Counted from the stretch's first letter, positions 1 through 7,981 are shown. The stretch is DNA of 55,086 nt from Verrucomicrobiota bacterium (GCA_026397915.1 JAPLTX010000062.1:1-55086); one strand, 5' to 3'. The notes: generated from the sequence alone by a model not told the origin. Translations and numbers: made by a program.

Positions 1-63
1 CCGACGCGTCACCTTCTTCTTCCCGGCATATTCCGACTGCGCAAAACTCATTTGTTGCTTCAT
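1..63 (-). mobile_element. N-terminus of a probable IS5-family transposase (cut by window edge)
   Basis: Reading the minus strand from the ATG at 63-61 gives 21 open codons to the edge, containing MSFAQSEYAGKKKVTRR. The pattern (M-x-F-A-x-x-E/F-x-x-K-x-K-x-T-R-R) resembles the start of IS5/IS1182-type transposases, which normally continue with a phenylalanine-rich segment and VVPW. Nothing after the arginines is visible, so this is recognition from a short stretch only. No terminal inverted repeat could be fixed in 64-125, although the element end would be expected there. An insertion element at the very end of a contig is also a common assembly break point. Confidence 0.4.
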
Positions 64-125
64 GGCCCCACTTTAGCAAAACCCTTCTCCGGCGACTTTT
101 CATTTCGGCAGCCAAACTGATTAAA

Positions 126-668
126 TCAGCGATTCCTTAGGTCATCTGTCTGGTCGGAGAAGTCAGTGCATTCCAGTAATTGAGCGGGCGTTATCTTTTC
201 AGGGTTGCCACTGACGGCGAGAGGCTTGACCGTTCTCCTGAATGATTCCGCGACGAGTTCCGAGCAAAATCGTCCCTCGGAATCGGGAAAGGTAAAACTG
301 AAAAGGGAAGACAAAGCTTTCTTGACGGAATAAGGGCGGTAAACCAGTGCCTTTGCATGCGCGGCTGCATCTTGGAGAATCGTTTCCGTCGCAGTTTTGT
401 GGCGTAGGACGCGAACTTGCTGCCTGCTGGGGAACAAGAAACGCCGAGAGTGGACGAGCCTTACGCCTTCTCGAACCGCCTCGACAAGAAAGCCTCCCCC
501 TACGTAAATCGCAGCGTGACTAATGATTGAGTCGGTGACAAATCGAATGCTCCAACTCACTGGGTCTTTTGGTTGAGTCGAGAGAATCACATCACCAGTT
601 TCGAGGTGAACAGTGCGGAGCACCCATGGCATTCCTTCCGAAATCCGAGATTTCGATGAATTTTTCAT
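126..668 (-). CDS. YiiX/YebB-like permuted NlpC/P60 family protein
   Basis: This 180-residue soluble protein resembles the circularly permuted NlpC/P60 papain-fold family (YiiX type), whose members are thiol hydrolases acting on peptide or lipid amide/ester bonds. The expected order of motifs is present: a GDVIL strand near residues 25-29, the catalytic histidine in ISHAAIYVG (His51), an acidic residue in FLVEAV (Glu64), and the nucleophile in GRFCSELVAESF (Cys135). The ATG at 668 is preferred because AAAAGGAA lies just upstream. A GTG at 704 would add 12 residues and also has a G-rich upstream tract. No signal peptide is evident. It stands alone between an IS fragment and the beta-helix gene, so its substrate cannot be guessed from context. 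Confidence 0.7.
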   Translation of the reverse strand: MKNSSKSRISEGMPWVLRTVHLETGDVILSTQPKDPVSWSIRFVTDSIISHAAIYVGGGFLVEAVREGVRLVHSRRFLFPSRQQVRVLRHKTATETILQDAAAHAKALVYRPYSVKKALSSLFSFTFPDSEGRFCSELVAESFRRTVKPLAVSGNPEKITPAQLLECTDFSDQTDDLRNR

Positions 669-714
669 TTCCTTTTCTATATCTTCAAGTATTTCGCCAC
701 ACACTCGCCCCCCA

Positions 715-843
715 TCAAATCAGCCTGTGATCGGCGAGCACAGGCGACGGTGTAGCATTCACCGTTGAGTAACGACCCTGCTCACAGAGGCGGGTGTCGT
801 AGTTCACCGCAACCTTGAAGCCGGGAACGCCGGAGTTCAGCAT
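715..843 (-). other. Short open frame or gene relic downstream of the beta-helix gene
   Basis: An ATG three bases beyond the stop of the upstream beta-helix gene opens 42 codons (start MLNSGVPGFKVAV, end SPVLADHRLI). It has the look of real protein (GFKVAVNYDTR) but no recognised domain, no clear ribosome-binding site and a length that suggests a truncated tail. It may be a small gene or the 3' end of something lost. I do not assign a function. Confidence 0.15.
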
Positions 844-845
844 AA

Positions 846-3587
846 CTACTTTCCACCGTCCTTTCGCATAGCCTCTAACCGGATGTTGTCAATGTAGAAG
901 ACCGCGCCGGGCTTGCCGGAACTGGAGAACCCGAACCACGTGAGCTGGCTAAATTCCGGGTGGAAATAGGGTGTGCTTTCGAAGACTTGCTCCTTCTCAC
1001 CAGCGACGGTGACTGCGAGGCGATAGGACTGGGGCGCGGAGTTGGAGAGGTTAATTTGGATATCGAGGTGAATCCACTTGCCGAGCGGGAGCTTGGCCAG
1101 TGGCTTGCCGGCGGTGGTGAGAGTGCCATCGGCGCGAAGGACAATGCTGGGACCTTCGCGGTATTCGAACTTCTTCTGGGTGTAATCGCGCAGACCGACG
1201 AAGCATTCCGAGGGATGCTCGGCGCTGTTGCAGATGTCGCAGGCGAAGCGGAGCACGCCGTTGGTGTAGGGGCGCGTCGTGTAAAACAGATGCGGCTGGA
1301 AACCGTATTTCAGGTTCGCAGCTTCCGTGAACTTCAGGCTCTTTTTGCCACTCGCGGCGGTTTCCTCGGTGACGCACATGAGTTCCGGCCGGTCGTCGGG
1401 AGAGAGGTGGAAACCGTCGGGGTGTTTGCCGGTGGCGGTGGATTCGAAGTCTTCGCGGAACGGCCGCGGCGGCGGTGCGGGCGGGAGCGGCGGCAACAGG
1501 GGCAGCAGCGCGCGTTTGATCTTCTTCGGCGCGTTCACCCACGCGGCATCGCCATAGAGGCCGGTCTTGTTGGCGTCAATCGGTCGAAAGCCCATCGCGA
1601 GCGCGGGCGAAGTTTTCTTGAGACGGAAATCGCCGTGCGCGGCATCGTAGAACTGCGGATTGGCGACGCGCGAGTCGCGATCGCGGCCGGTGCGCTGCCA
1701 TTCGGTGAAGCTCACGCTGGAAAAGAGCGGCTCTTTGCCAGAGATGTCCCAGTAAAGGTTGTTGCGGAACTCCGTCTTACACTTCATCGGGTTGTAGTGG
1801 TCAGAGGTGGCTTGTCCGCCGCTGGACAAGACGATGTTGCTCTCGAAGGTGTAGGAGAGATGCTCCTCCGGCCGGGCACAGGTGACAGGGCTTTTGAGAG
1901 CGAACGCAAAGATGTTGTTCCGGGCCAAGTTTTCCCTGCCGTAGTGCTGGTGGTAGGGGATGCCGACGCGATAGACGATGTTGCTCTCGACGAGGATGCC
2001 GGTGGAACCTTCGTCATGGTAGATGCCGGTGCCGCCTTGGGGCATGAGAGGTGTCGGCACGACATCGTGGACGATGTTGTTGGCGATGACGGTGCCGGGC
2101 GAGATGCCGAGCGTGTAGATGCCGCCGCCGTCGCTGAAGTAGCCGTTGCAGATGTGGTGGACGTGGTTGAAGGCGATGAGGTTGTGGTTGGCGGAACTCG
2201 GCGCGTAACCCCACGAGTGGCCGACGGAGATGCCGAGGTGATGGAAATCAGAAATCTCGTTGTGCGTCACTTGATTGAATGACGAGCGGCCGATCCAGAC
2301 GCCCTGGCTGCCGAGGAAGAGGCGCGAGCCGTCGTGGATAAAGCAGTTGTCCACGACATTGCGCTCGACGCGCAGCTCCGGCGTGTCGCGCCAGACCTTC
2401 GGCCCGATGAACACCGCGCTGCCACCGAGGTCGTGGATGTGGCAGCCGCGGATGACGTTATCGGCGCAACCGCTGTCGAGCCAGAGGCCGTTCTCGCCGG
2501 CGTGGGCAATCTCGCAGTTCTCAAAGACGGTATGGCGCAGTCCCTCAGCGGCGATGAGCGGCTTGCGTTCGATGGCGCCCTGCTCGTCGGGCGGCATGTC
2601 GGGCGCGATATGGCAATCGGTGTGTTGGAACGAAATGCCAGCGAAGCGTAGATGCTCGACGTATCGCTTTTCGACCGGCACGCCTTTGAATGCAACAAGC
2701 GTCTGCTTCACCACTGGCGCGATGACCTCGGTGGTGCGCATGTTCTCGCCCGGCATCGGCCAATAGCTCAGCACACCGGTGGCTCGGTCAAGATACCATT
2801 CGCCGGGCGAGTCGAGCGCCTCGGGGATGTTCTCGACGTGATAGCGGGTATTCCATTCCCACCAATAGCCAATGGGCCAGCGCGAGATCGGCGCAAGCCG
2901 CACGGTGCGCTCGGCTTCGTCCAACTCCGTGATCAGATGCATGGAGGTGGTCCAAGAATGGTAAATGACAATGAGCGCGTCGTTGAAGTTGCGCCACCGC
3001 TTAATGTCGCCGTTGCGGAACACGAAACCGCGCTTGGCCAGAATGTCGTTGTTCCACCACTTCGAACGGTTGAACGGCGCGAGAATGCCCTCGGTGTAGA
3101 GGAAGCCCTGGTTCGGCGTGCGAGCGCGCGTTCGCCGCTGACCGTTGACGAAGAGTTGGTTGAAATACCAACGGCCTTCCTTCACGGCGGGCACGGTGGT
3201 CTGCCAGAGCTTGTCGTCGCCCTTGCGCCAACCTAAGACTTGTCGTCCACCAGAAATCACCGGCCGCTCATTACCAAATGCCGCGTAGGTGATTGGCGCT
3301 CTCTCTGTGCCGGAATCTTCAGGCAAAAACTCGATGGCCTTCTCCACACGATACACGCCGCCGCGAAGATAAACCGCCACCGGCTCCTTCAACGGCCCGG
3401 TTTTCTTCAACTCGCGAACCGCATCCCGCGCCCGCTCCAGCGTCGCAAACGGCTTCGCCTTCGTGCCGGGGTTGGTGTTGCTGCCGTCGGGCGCGATAAA
3501 GAACGCGGCAGACGATACAGGTGCCGCGACGCAGTTGGTTGTCACGACCATTAGCGTGGCGATGCAGATAGAGTATAGGTGGTTCAT
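846..3587 (-). CDS. Exported right-handed parallel beta-helix protein, GH141-like
   Basis: The 913-residue product starts with a Sec signal peptide (MNHLYSICIATLMVV... cleaving near VAAPVSSA). An FFIAPDGSNTNPGTKAKPFATLERARDAV segment follows (shown here only as a pattern), the hallmark entry strand of exported beta-helix proteins acting on polysaccharides. Residues ~100-680 hold repeated N-x-I-x-x-N rungs such as RGCHIHDLGG, NCFIHDGSR, NHVHHICNGY and NNIVHDV. Many GH141-like and polysaccharide-lyase-like proteins share this N-terminal frame. The last ~200 residues form a separate beta-sandwich-like domain after a proline-rich linker (LLPLLPPLPPAPPP), probably carbohydrate binding. The start at 3587 was chosen because the upstream 56 codons are unlike protein and the signal peptide begins exactly there. 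It lies 13 bases after the amidotransferase-like gene and is probably co-transcribed with it. The exact substrate is unknown. Confidence 0.88.
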   Translation of the reverse strand: MNHLYSICIATLMVVTTNCVAAPVSSAAFFIAPDGSNTNPGTKAKPFATLERARDAVRELKKTGPLKEPVAVYLRGGVYRVEKAIEFLPEDSGTERAPITYAAFGNERPVISGGRQVLGWRKGDDKLWQTTVPAVKEGRWYFNQLFVNGQRRTRARTPNQGFLYTEGILAPFNRSKWWNNDILAKRGFVFRNGDIKRWRNFNDALIVIYHSWTTSMHLITELDEAERTVRLAPISRWPIGYWWEWNTRYHVENIPEALDSPGEWYLDRATGVLSYWPMPGENMRTTEVIAPVVKQTLVAFKGVPVEKRYVEHLRFAGISFQHTDCHIAPDMPPDEQGAIERKPLIAAEGLRHTVFENCEIAHAGENGLWLDSGCADNVIRGCHIHDLGGSAVFIGPKVWRDTPELRVERNVVDNCFIHDGSRLFLGSQGVWIGRSSFNQVTHNEISDFHHLGISVGHSWGYAPSSANHNLIAFNHVHHICNGYFSDGGGIYTLGISPGTVIANNIVHDVVPTPLMPQGGTGIYHDEGSTGILVESNIVYRVGIPYHQHYGRENLARNNIFAFALKSPVTCARPEEHLSYTFESNIVLSSGGQATSDHYNPMKCKTEFRNNLYWDISGKEPLFSSVSFTEWQRTGRDRDSRVANPQFYDAAHGDFRLKKTSPALAMGFRPIDANKTGLYGDAAWVNAPKKIKRALLPLLPPLPPAPPPRPFREDFESTATGKHPDGFHLSPDDRPELMCVTEETAASGKKSLKFTEAANLKYGFQPHLFYTTRPYTNGVLRFACDICNSAEHPSECFVGLRDYTQKKFEYREGPSIVLRADGTLTTAGKPLAKLPLGKWIHLDIQINLSNSAPQSYRLAVTVAGEKEQVFESTPYFHPEFSQLTWFGFSSSGKPGAVFYIDNIRLEAMRKDGGK

Positions 3588-3600
3588 GGTTTGCAGGAAT

Positions 3601-4440
3601 TTAGCGATGGGTCCGGCCGTTGACGCCGGCGAGCCGGAAGAAGTTCTGTAACATCCGTTTCCCATCAGGATGGTCGTTGTCGTAAGCCTCCGGGTGGAAC
3701 TGCGTGCCATAGATGAGCCGGGTCTTGTGTTTGATGACTTGGACCCGGCACGCATCCGAACTTGCGAGCACTTCGAACTCAGTTGGCACTTGTTTGCATT
3801 CAGGCACGTGCTGCTGGAGCACCTGTAGCTCCAACCCCAAGCCGTCGAAGATCGGGTCGCGTTTCATGAGTCGGACTTTCGAGAAACCCCATTCTTTCAG
3901 GAAACCGGGGCTGTATTTCGGGTGGATGTCCGTCTCGCCCGCGGCCAGCCGGCGCATGTCGCCGCACTTGCCGCCGAACGCGAGGTATATCTGGTGAAAC
4001 CCACCGCAGAATCCGATGACGGGCGTCCGGGTCTCGCGCAGCATCGCCCAAAATTCCTCGCGCGGAGCGGCGCACGTCAGCATCTTGGCCGGCGACGGTG
4101 GCCGGACGATGATGGCCTTGACGACGGGTTTGTTCAACGAAGCCCGCTTCAGTTGCGTGTAGTGGAAACAGTAGCAGTCCAACCCCGACAGCGCCGTCAT
4201 GCGGGCCGTGACCGCCCGCAACCGGAACAGACCATCTGGTCTCGCGAGATTCTTGGGGAGGTCCGCGGGGTCGGTCAGGTCAATCACAACGACGCAGTCG
4301 AAGGTCTCTTGGTTGAACCGCTCCAGCGAATCGAACAGGCCTTCGCAGCCGGCGAGCGGGTTCACGAACTTGCCAGAGTCCTCACAGGAGGCGTCGAACG
4401 CCAACGCCATGATGAGAAACCAAACGGCGCGGGTTTTCAT
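3601..4440 (-). CDS. Exported class I glutamine amidotransferase-like protein
   Basis: The product (279 residues from the ATG at 4440; an upstream GTG would add three) has a hydrophobic N-terminus (AVWFLIMALAFDASC) that reads as a signal peptide or membrane anchor. The rest carries class I GATase features: a nucleophile elbow GFCGGFHQ (Cys145) and the His-Glu pair in GTQFHPEAY (His249, Glu251). Class I GATases are normally cytoplasmic and release ammonia from glutamine for a partner synthase. An exported, stand-alone copy more likely hydrolyses a gamma-glutamyl or related amide bond outside the cytoplasm. It is followed 13 bases later by the beta-helix gene on the same strand. The function is inferred from the motifs only. 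Confidence 0.75.
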   Translation of the reverse strand: MKTRAVWFLIMALAFDASCEDSGKFVNPLAGCEGLFDSLERFNQETFDCVVVIDLTDPADLPKNLARPDGLFRLRAVTARMTALSGLDCYCFHYTQLKRASLNKPVVKAIIVRPPSPAKMLTCAAPREEFWAMLRETRTPVIGFCGGFHQIYLAFGGKCGDMRRLAAGETDIHPKYSPGFLKEWGFSKVRLMKRDPIFDGLGLELQVLQQHVPECKQVPTEFEVLASSDACRVQVIKHKTRLIYGTQFHPEAYDNDHPDGKRMLQNFFRLAGVNGRTHR

Positions 4441-4560
4441 GCGGCGCACATTCTAGCGGAATCCGCCGGTGATTCCCAAGCAATCAATTCAGGCCGTCTT
4501 TCTTCTCGCGTCTGTCCACAACGACACCGGTTGTTCTTTCCGTGACGGGGCGAAAGTGAT

Positions 4561-5304
4561 ATGACCGCCCCACTGAGGTTCACGATGAAGATAGGGATTG
4601 CAGCGGTGTTGGCGCTCTTGCTCGGCTTGGTGCTGGGCGGCTACGGGCCGCGCTCGGACTTGCGTCAGGCGCGCGCCCGCATCAAGGAACTGGAGCGGAA
4701 AGTCGGCCGGCAGGAGGCGAGCGCCGGCAAGATGCAGACGGTGAAGGCGATGTTGCAGGTGAAGGACTCGGAGGTTTCCGCCGCGCGCGCCAAGCCTCGC
4801 AAGGTCTTTCGTCCGTCACCACCGCCGAAACTACAGATGCCCGAAACAGTGGAAACTCCCGCCACGAACGCGCCACCGCGCATGGGCCACAACATCGCCG
4901 AGGCGTCGGAATTGTGGAGCACGCGCGTGGAGATGTCGCGCAACAGTTTTACCGGCAACCTCGGCCTTAATCCGCAGCAGACGGCAATGTTCGACGGCAT
5001 CACGGCGGTGATGAACGCGCAGTTGGAGGAGCGCATCAACAAGTGGGCCGACACGCTGAAGCAGAAGGACGAGATGAGCAGCGAGGACGGCATCCGCATG
5101 ATGACCGACCTCGGTGGCGTGCTGACCAAGACCTACGATGAGATGGACCAGACAATGCCGCAGGGCTGGCGCGACAAGGCCGGCAGTGAGTTTCAGTTGG
5201 TCAACTTCATTGACCCGGCCGTGGCGACGCCGCTGGCGGATGTGGAAGGCAAACTCCAGCGACGCCAGCGACGCGACGCGGAGATGAATATCACCATCAA
5301 GTGA
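4561..5304 (+). CDS. Membrane-anchored coiled-coil protein, partner of an ABC exporter
   Basis: The 247-residue protein has one N-terminal membrane segment (IGIAAVLALLLGLVLGGY, residues ~11-28). A charged heptad-like stretch follows (LRQARARIKELERKVGRQEA), then a proline-rich linker (PSPPPKLQMPETVETP) and a mostly helical C-terminal half. No family was recognised. Its stop overlaps the GTG start of the ABC-2 permease (GTGA at 5301-5304), so the two are translationally coupled, and the ATPase is coupled in the same way. This suggests a periplasmic or membrane accessory of the exporter. An ATG at 4585 (MKIGIAA) is an alternative start that keeps the anchor. Confidence 0.75.
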   Translation: MTAPLRFTMKIGIAAVLALLLGLVLGGYGPRSDLRQARARIKELERKVGRQEASAGKMQTVKAMLQVKDSEVSAARAKPRKVFRPSPPPKLQMPETVETPATNAPPRMGHNIAEASELWSTRVEMSRNSFTGNLGLNPQQTAMFDGITAVMNAQLEERINKWADTLKQKDEMSSEDGIRMMTDLGGVLTKTYDEMDQTMPQGWRDKAGSEFQLVNFIDPAVATPLADVEGKLQRRQRRDAEMNITIK

Positions 5305-6206
5305 ACGCCACGCTTCGCAACACATGGACGGTCACGCTGCACGAACTGACGGATTCCATCCGCAGCCGCCGTGCGATCGTGCTGCTGATTCTCTACGCGC
5401 TCAACGCGGTTGTGGCGACCTTGATCTTCGTCAAGGTGCTGCACGAGATGGAGAACCAATTCGAAAAAGTCGTCGGCGTGGCGCAGGCGGAAAAGGCGGG
5501 CGGCACGACCACGGCGATGTGGAAGAACCGGCACTTCCGTGAACTGATCTCGCATCTCGTCGGCAACAAGGAGACGGCGGAGAAACTGCTGGAGACGCCG
5601 CCGCTCGCGCTCTTTTTCGGCTGGCTGTCGTTCTTCTACACGCCACTACTGGTGATGCTGATGTCAGCGTCACGCATCTCGGAGGAAATCTGGAGCGGTT
5701 CGGTGCGATTCATGATGTTCCGCACCTCGCGGCTGTCGTGGTGCGTCGGCAAATACGCGGGGCAGGCGCTCCAGTTGCTCGTGGCGCTGCTGCTCAGCGG
5801 CCTCGCGGCGTGGATTACCGGCTGGTGCCGGATGGCGTTCTTCGACCCCGGCGCCAACGCCGCCGCCATCGCGATCTTCTCGCTCAAGGCGTGGATTTAC
5901 GGCATCGCGTTCCTCGGCCTCGCGACGGGCGTGTCGCAGTTCATCGCCAGTCCCAACGTCGCCACCGCCGTCGGTATCATCGTCATGATCCTCTTCGGCG
6001 TCCTGAGCATGGTCGCGGAGTGGGTCACACGGCAGCCGTGGCAGGAAATCCTGAACGCGCTCGACCTGCTCGTGCCCGGCGGCCACAAGATGGACCTCTG
6101 GCTGCCCGATGTCGCGCACGCAGGTGTGGCAGCAGTGTTCTTGCTCGCGCTCGGCGCGGCCTACATGCTCGCGGGCTACGCCCGTTTCTCACGGAGGAAC
6201 CTGTGA
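5301..6206 (+). CDS. ABC-2 type transporter permease
   Basis: The 301-residue integral membrane protein has about six hydrophobic segments (approximately residues 27-48, 103-125, 150-172, 186-206, 214-236 and 273-294). It also has a large soluble loop after the first segment, as in ABC-2 permeases of the GldA/NosY type. Translation starts at GTG 5301 inside the preceding gene's stop and ends in a GTGA overlap with the ATPase at 6203, the arrangement expected for subunits made in fixed ratio. RISEEIWSGSVRFMMFRTSRLSW after the second segment (given as a region) corresponds to the conserved cytoplasmic loop contacting the ATPase. The substrate is not indicated; lipids, drugs or exported polymers are all possible. 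Confidence 0.85.
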   Translation: MNATLRNTWTVTLHELTDSIRSRRAIVLLILYALNAVVATLIFVKVLHEMENQFEKVVGVAQAEKAGGTTTAMWKNRHFRELISHLVGNKETAEKLLETPPLALFFGWLSFFYTPLLVMLMSASRISEEIWSGSVRFMMFRTSRLSWCVGKYAGQALQLLVALLLSGLAAWITGWCRMAFFDPGANAAAIAIFSLKAWIYGIAFLGLATGVSQFIASPNVATAVGIIVMILFGVLSMVAEWVTRQPWQEILNALDLLVPGGHKMDLWLPDVAHAGVAAVFLLALGAAYMLAGYARFSRRNL

Positions 6207-7180
6207 ACACCGCGCTCGAACTTAAAGGCGTGGTGAAAACCTACGGCAGCCGCCGCGCGCTCGACGGGCTCGACCTCGCCGTGCCGCACGGCACGATCTT
6301 CGGTCTCGTCGGTAGCAATGGCGCGGGCAAAACCACCGCGCTCGCCGTCACCGTCGGCCTGTTGCGGCGCAACGCGGGCAGTGTGAGCCTCTTCGGCGAA
6401 GGTCCGTTCGACCCGTCGCGCCACGCCGGCCGAGTGACGCTGCTGCCGCAGGATTCGCGCCTGCCGCTGCACGCGCGGACAGAGGATTTGCTCTGGTTTT
6501 ACGGGCGGCTCCAAGGATTGGCGGAAGGCGCGCTGCGCGAGTCCATTGATGAAGTGCTGGAGTGGGTCCACCTGCGCGACCGCCGCCGCTCGCCGGTGCG
6601 CACGCTCTCGCACGGCATGATGCGGCGGCTGACGATCGCGCAGGCGTTCCTCGGTCGGCCGGAATTGGTGTTGCTCGACGAGCCGATGAGCGGCCTCGAT
6701 CCCCGCGAGGCCGCGCGCATCCGCGCCATTCTGAAACGCCGGCACGACGCTCAGACGGTGGTGATCAGCTCGCACAACCTCCACGAACTGGAAACACTCT
6801 GTGATGGCGCGGCGTTCATCGAGGCCGGCAAGCTCGTCCGGCAGGACAGTATGGACACTCTCACCCGCCGCAGCCGTTGCGTGACCTTCTTCTTGGAACC
6901 GGCCGGCCAACCGTTGCCGATGGAAGAGTTGAAGAAGACGTTGCTGGATGCGACATGGGAACAGGCGCTCGACGGCGCGGAACTAACGGTGAGATTCCTC
7001 GAAGAAGCGTCCCGCGCGGTGGATGTCAACGCCCGCGTGTTAGAGGTCCTGCTTCAACACGGCGTCGGCGTGCTGGAAATTCGGCGAGGCTCAGCCTTGG
7101 AGAGCGAGTATTTCTCCGCAACCGACTCGCATGCGTCGTCGGTCACGCCTCTGCCGCCGCCCGGCTCCGCTACTCCGTGA
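6203..7180 (+). CDS. ABC transporter ATP-binding protein
   Basis: The GTG start at 6203 overlaps the permease stop and has a good ribosome-binding site (ACGGAGGAAC). The 325-residue product has a full ATPase core: Walker A GSNGAGKTT (residues ~36-44), a signature-type LSHGMMRRL (~135), Walker B LVLLDEPMSGLD (~155-166) and the H-loop SSHN (~191). About 100 C-terminal residues form the extra domain common in ABC-2 exporters. The signature reads LSHGM rather than LSGGQ, a variant seen in this subgroup. It powers the permease encoded just upstream. The last 11 bases overlap the 3' end of the convergent arsR-type gene. Confidence 0.92.
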   Translation: MNTALELKGVVKTYGSRRALDGLDLAVPHGTIFGLVGSNGAGKTTALAVTVGLLRRNAGSVSLFGEGPFDPSRHAGRVTLLPQDSRLPLHARTEDLLWFYGRLQGLAEGALRESIDEVLEWVHLRDRRRSPVRTLSHGMMRRLTIAQAFLGRPELVLLDEPMSGLDPREAARIRAILKRRHDAQTVVISSHNLHELETLCDGAAFIEAGKLVRQDSMDTLTRRSRCVTFFLEPAGQPLPMEELKKTLLDATWEQALDGAELTVRFLEEASRAVDVNARVLEVLLQHGVGVLEIRRGSALESEYFSATDSHASSVTPLPPPGSATP

Positions 7181-7478
7181 CCTGCGCGCGCACCAGCTCG
7201 CACAGTTTTAACGCGAGCTTGTCCTTGACGCCGTAGAAGACGCGCTGGCCATCCTTTTCACGCTCCAGAATGCCGGCGGTTGTCAACAGCGCCAGGTGCT
7301 TCGAGATGTTTGCCTGCGTCGAGCCGGTGGCCGCGACGATGTCGTTGACACTGCGCGACTCCTTGCAGATCACCTGCAAGATCCGCAGCCGCATCGGCTC
7401 GCCCAACGCCCGGAAGCGCGCCGCCATCCGGTCCATTTCCTCCGGCGTCGGCAGGGATGTTAGATTGTTGCTTGACAT
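7170..7478 (-). CDS. ArsR/SmtB family transcriptional repressor
   Basis: The 102-residue winged-helix protein matches ArsR: RFRALGEPMRLRILQVI, a recognition helix in STQANISKHLALLTTAGIL, and a wing in REKDGQRVFYGV. The classical ELCVCDL metal site is absent. Only two cysteines are present (Cys38 and Cys93), leaving either a C-terminal thiol/metal sensor or a thiol-redox switch of the BigR/YgaV kind as possibilities. The cysteines are not at the BigR alignment positions, so the signal is unknown. It is divergent from the efflux operon and its start codon sits inside the -35 region of that operon's promoter, so it almost certainly represses both. Its 3' end overlaps the ABC ATPase gene by 11 bases. 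Confidence 0.9.
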   Translation of the reverse strand: MSSNNLTSLPTPEEMDRMAARFRALGEPMRLRILQVICKESRSVNDIVAATGSTQANISKHLALLTTAGILEREKDGQRVFYGVKDKLALKLCELVRAQVTE

Positions 7479-7515
7479 ATAACTAAATGCTCATATAATC
7501 ATACCATGATATTAT
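7472..7515 (+). promoter_or_regulatory. Near-consensus sigma70 promoter with overlapping ArsR-type operator
   Basis: TTGACA at 7472-7477 and TATAAT at 7494-7499 are separated by 16 bp. An imperfect dyad (ATAATCAT at 7495-7502 against ATGATATTAT at 7506-7515) covers the -10 box and the expected start site. It is AT-rich within a GC-rich region. A dimeric ArsR protein bound here would block RNA polymerase, and it is adjacent to the repressor's own start codon at 7478-7476, so autoregulation is also expected. Confidence 0.75.
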
Positions 7516-7567
7516 TCGTTGTCCATCACAAATATTCCGTGCGTTGCGGAAGCGAAAGGTAACGTCT

Positions 7568-7735
7568 ATGCTTCTGCAAATCGTGATTGGCGCGGCGTTG
7601 GGAGCTGCGGCCGGCTTTGCATGGCAACGGCTTGTCGGTTGTTCCACCGGAGCCTGCCTGCTCATGAGCAACCCGTAGATCAGCACGGTTTATGGGCTGG
7701 TGGCTGGCGTCCTGGTCGCGACAAGCGGCCGATAG
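7568..7735 (+). pseudogene. DUF6132-type small membrane protein with in-frame amber codon
   Basis: The frame from ATG 7568 reads a hydrophobic, glycine-rich helix (IVIGAALGAAAGFAW) followed by GCSTGACLLMSNP. It then hits TAG at 7676-7678 and continues in the same frame as ISTVYGLVAGVLVATSGR to a TAG at 7733-7735. DUF6132 proteins are known as ~55-70 residue membrane proteins with a GCS-(S/T)-G-x-C-x-(L/I)-x-SNP motif followed by an aromatic residue and ISTLYG. The amber sits exactly at that aromatic codon, so one substitution of TGG or TAC/TAT explains it. Both halves are otherwise intact, so this is a recent lesion, a sequence error or (less likely) readthrough. It is the first gene of the efflux operon, with AAAGG upstream of the start. 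Confidence 0.7.
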
Positions 7736-7747
7736 TCTCAAGGAAAC

Positions 7748-7981
7748 ATGAAACTTCAACTCATCATCCGCCGGTTCGCCGGCACATTCATCCTCACCAG
7801 CCTGTTGCTGGCTCATTATCACAGCCCGAACTGGCTTTGGTTTACCGCCTTTGTAGGCGCCAACCTGCTCCAGTCGTCGTTCACGAACTTCTGCCCGCTG
7901 GAAATCCTGCTGAAGAAGCTCGGTGTCGGCGGCTCGTGCTGCGGGGGCGACAAGAAAACTACCAACTGTTGCGGCCAATGA
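7748..7981 (+). CDS. DUF2892 (YgaP-like) membrane protein with Cys-rich tail
   Basis: The 77-residue protein matches the DUF2892 inner-membrane module found in YgaP and in stand-alone small proteins: a basic start (IIRRFAGTFILTSLLLAHYH), a second hydrophobic segment (WLWFTAFVGANLLQSSFT) and FCPLEILLKKLG. The C-terminal tail GGSCCGGDKKTTNCCGQ adds two cysteine pairs, which could bind metal or carry persulfide. That is inference from composition. Its stop overlaps the ATG of the TolC-like gene (ATGA at 7978-7981). DUF2892 proteins next to ArsR-type regulators and RND pumps are a recurrent arrangement, suggesting a role in exporting or sensing a thiophilic or sulfur compound. Confidence 0.85.
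   Translation: MKLQLIIRRFAGTFILTSLLLAHYHSPNWLWFTAFVGANLLQSSFTNFCPLEILLKKLGVGGSCCGGDKKTTNCCGQ

Noticed and set aside
5738..6202. A long N-terminal extension of the ABC ATPase
   Set aside because: It is out of frame with the permease and arginine-rich. The ATPase proper starts at the GTG at 6203 with a strong ribosome-binding site.
7519..7977. A 153-codon N-terminal extension of the TolC-like protein
   Set aside because: The extension overlaps the DUF6132 and DUF2892 frames and lacks protein-like sequence; the signal peptide starts at 7978.
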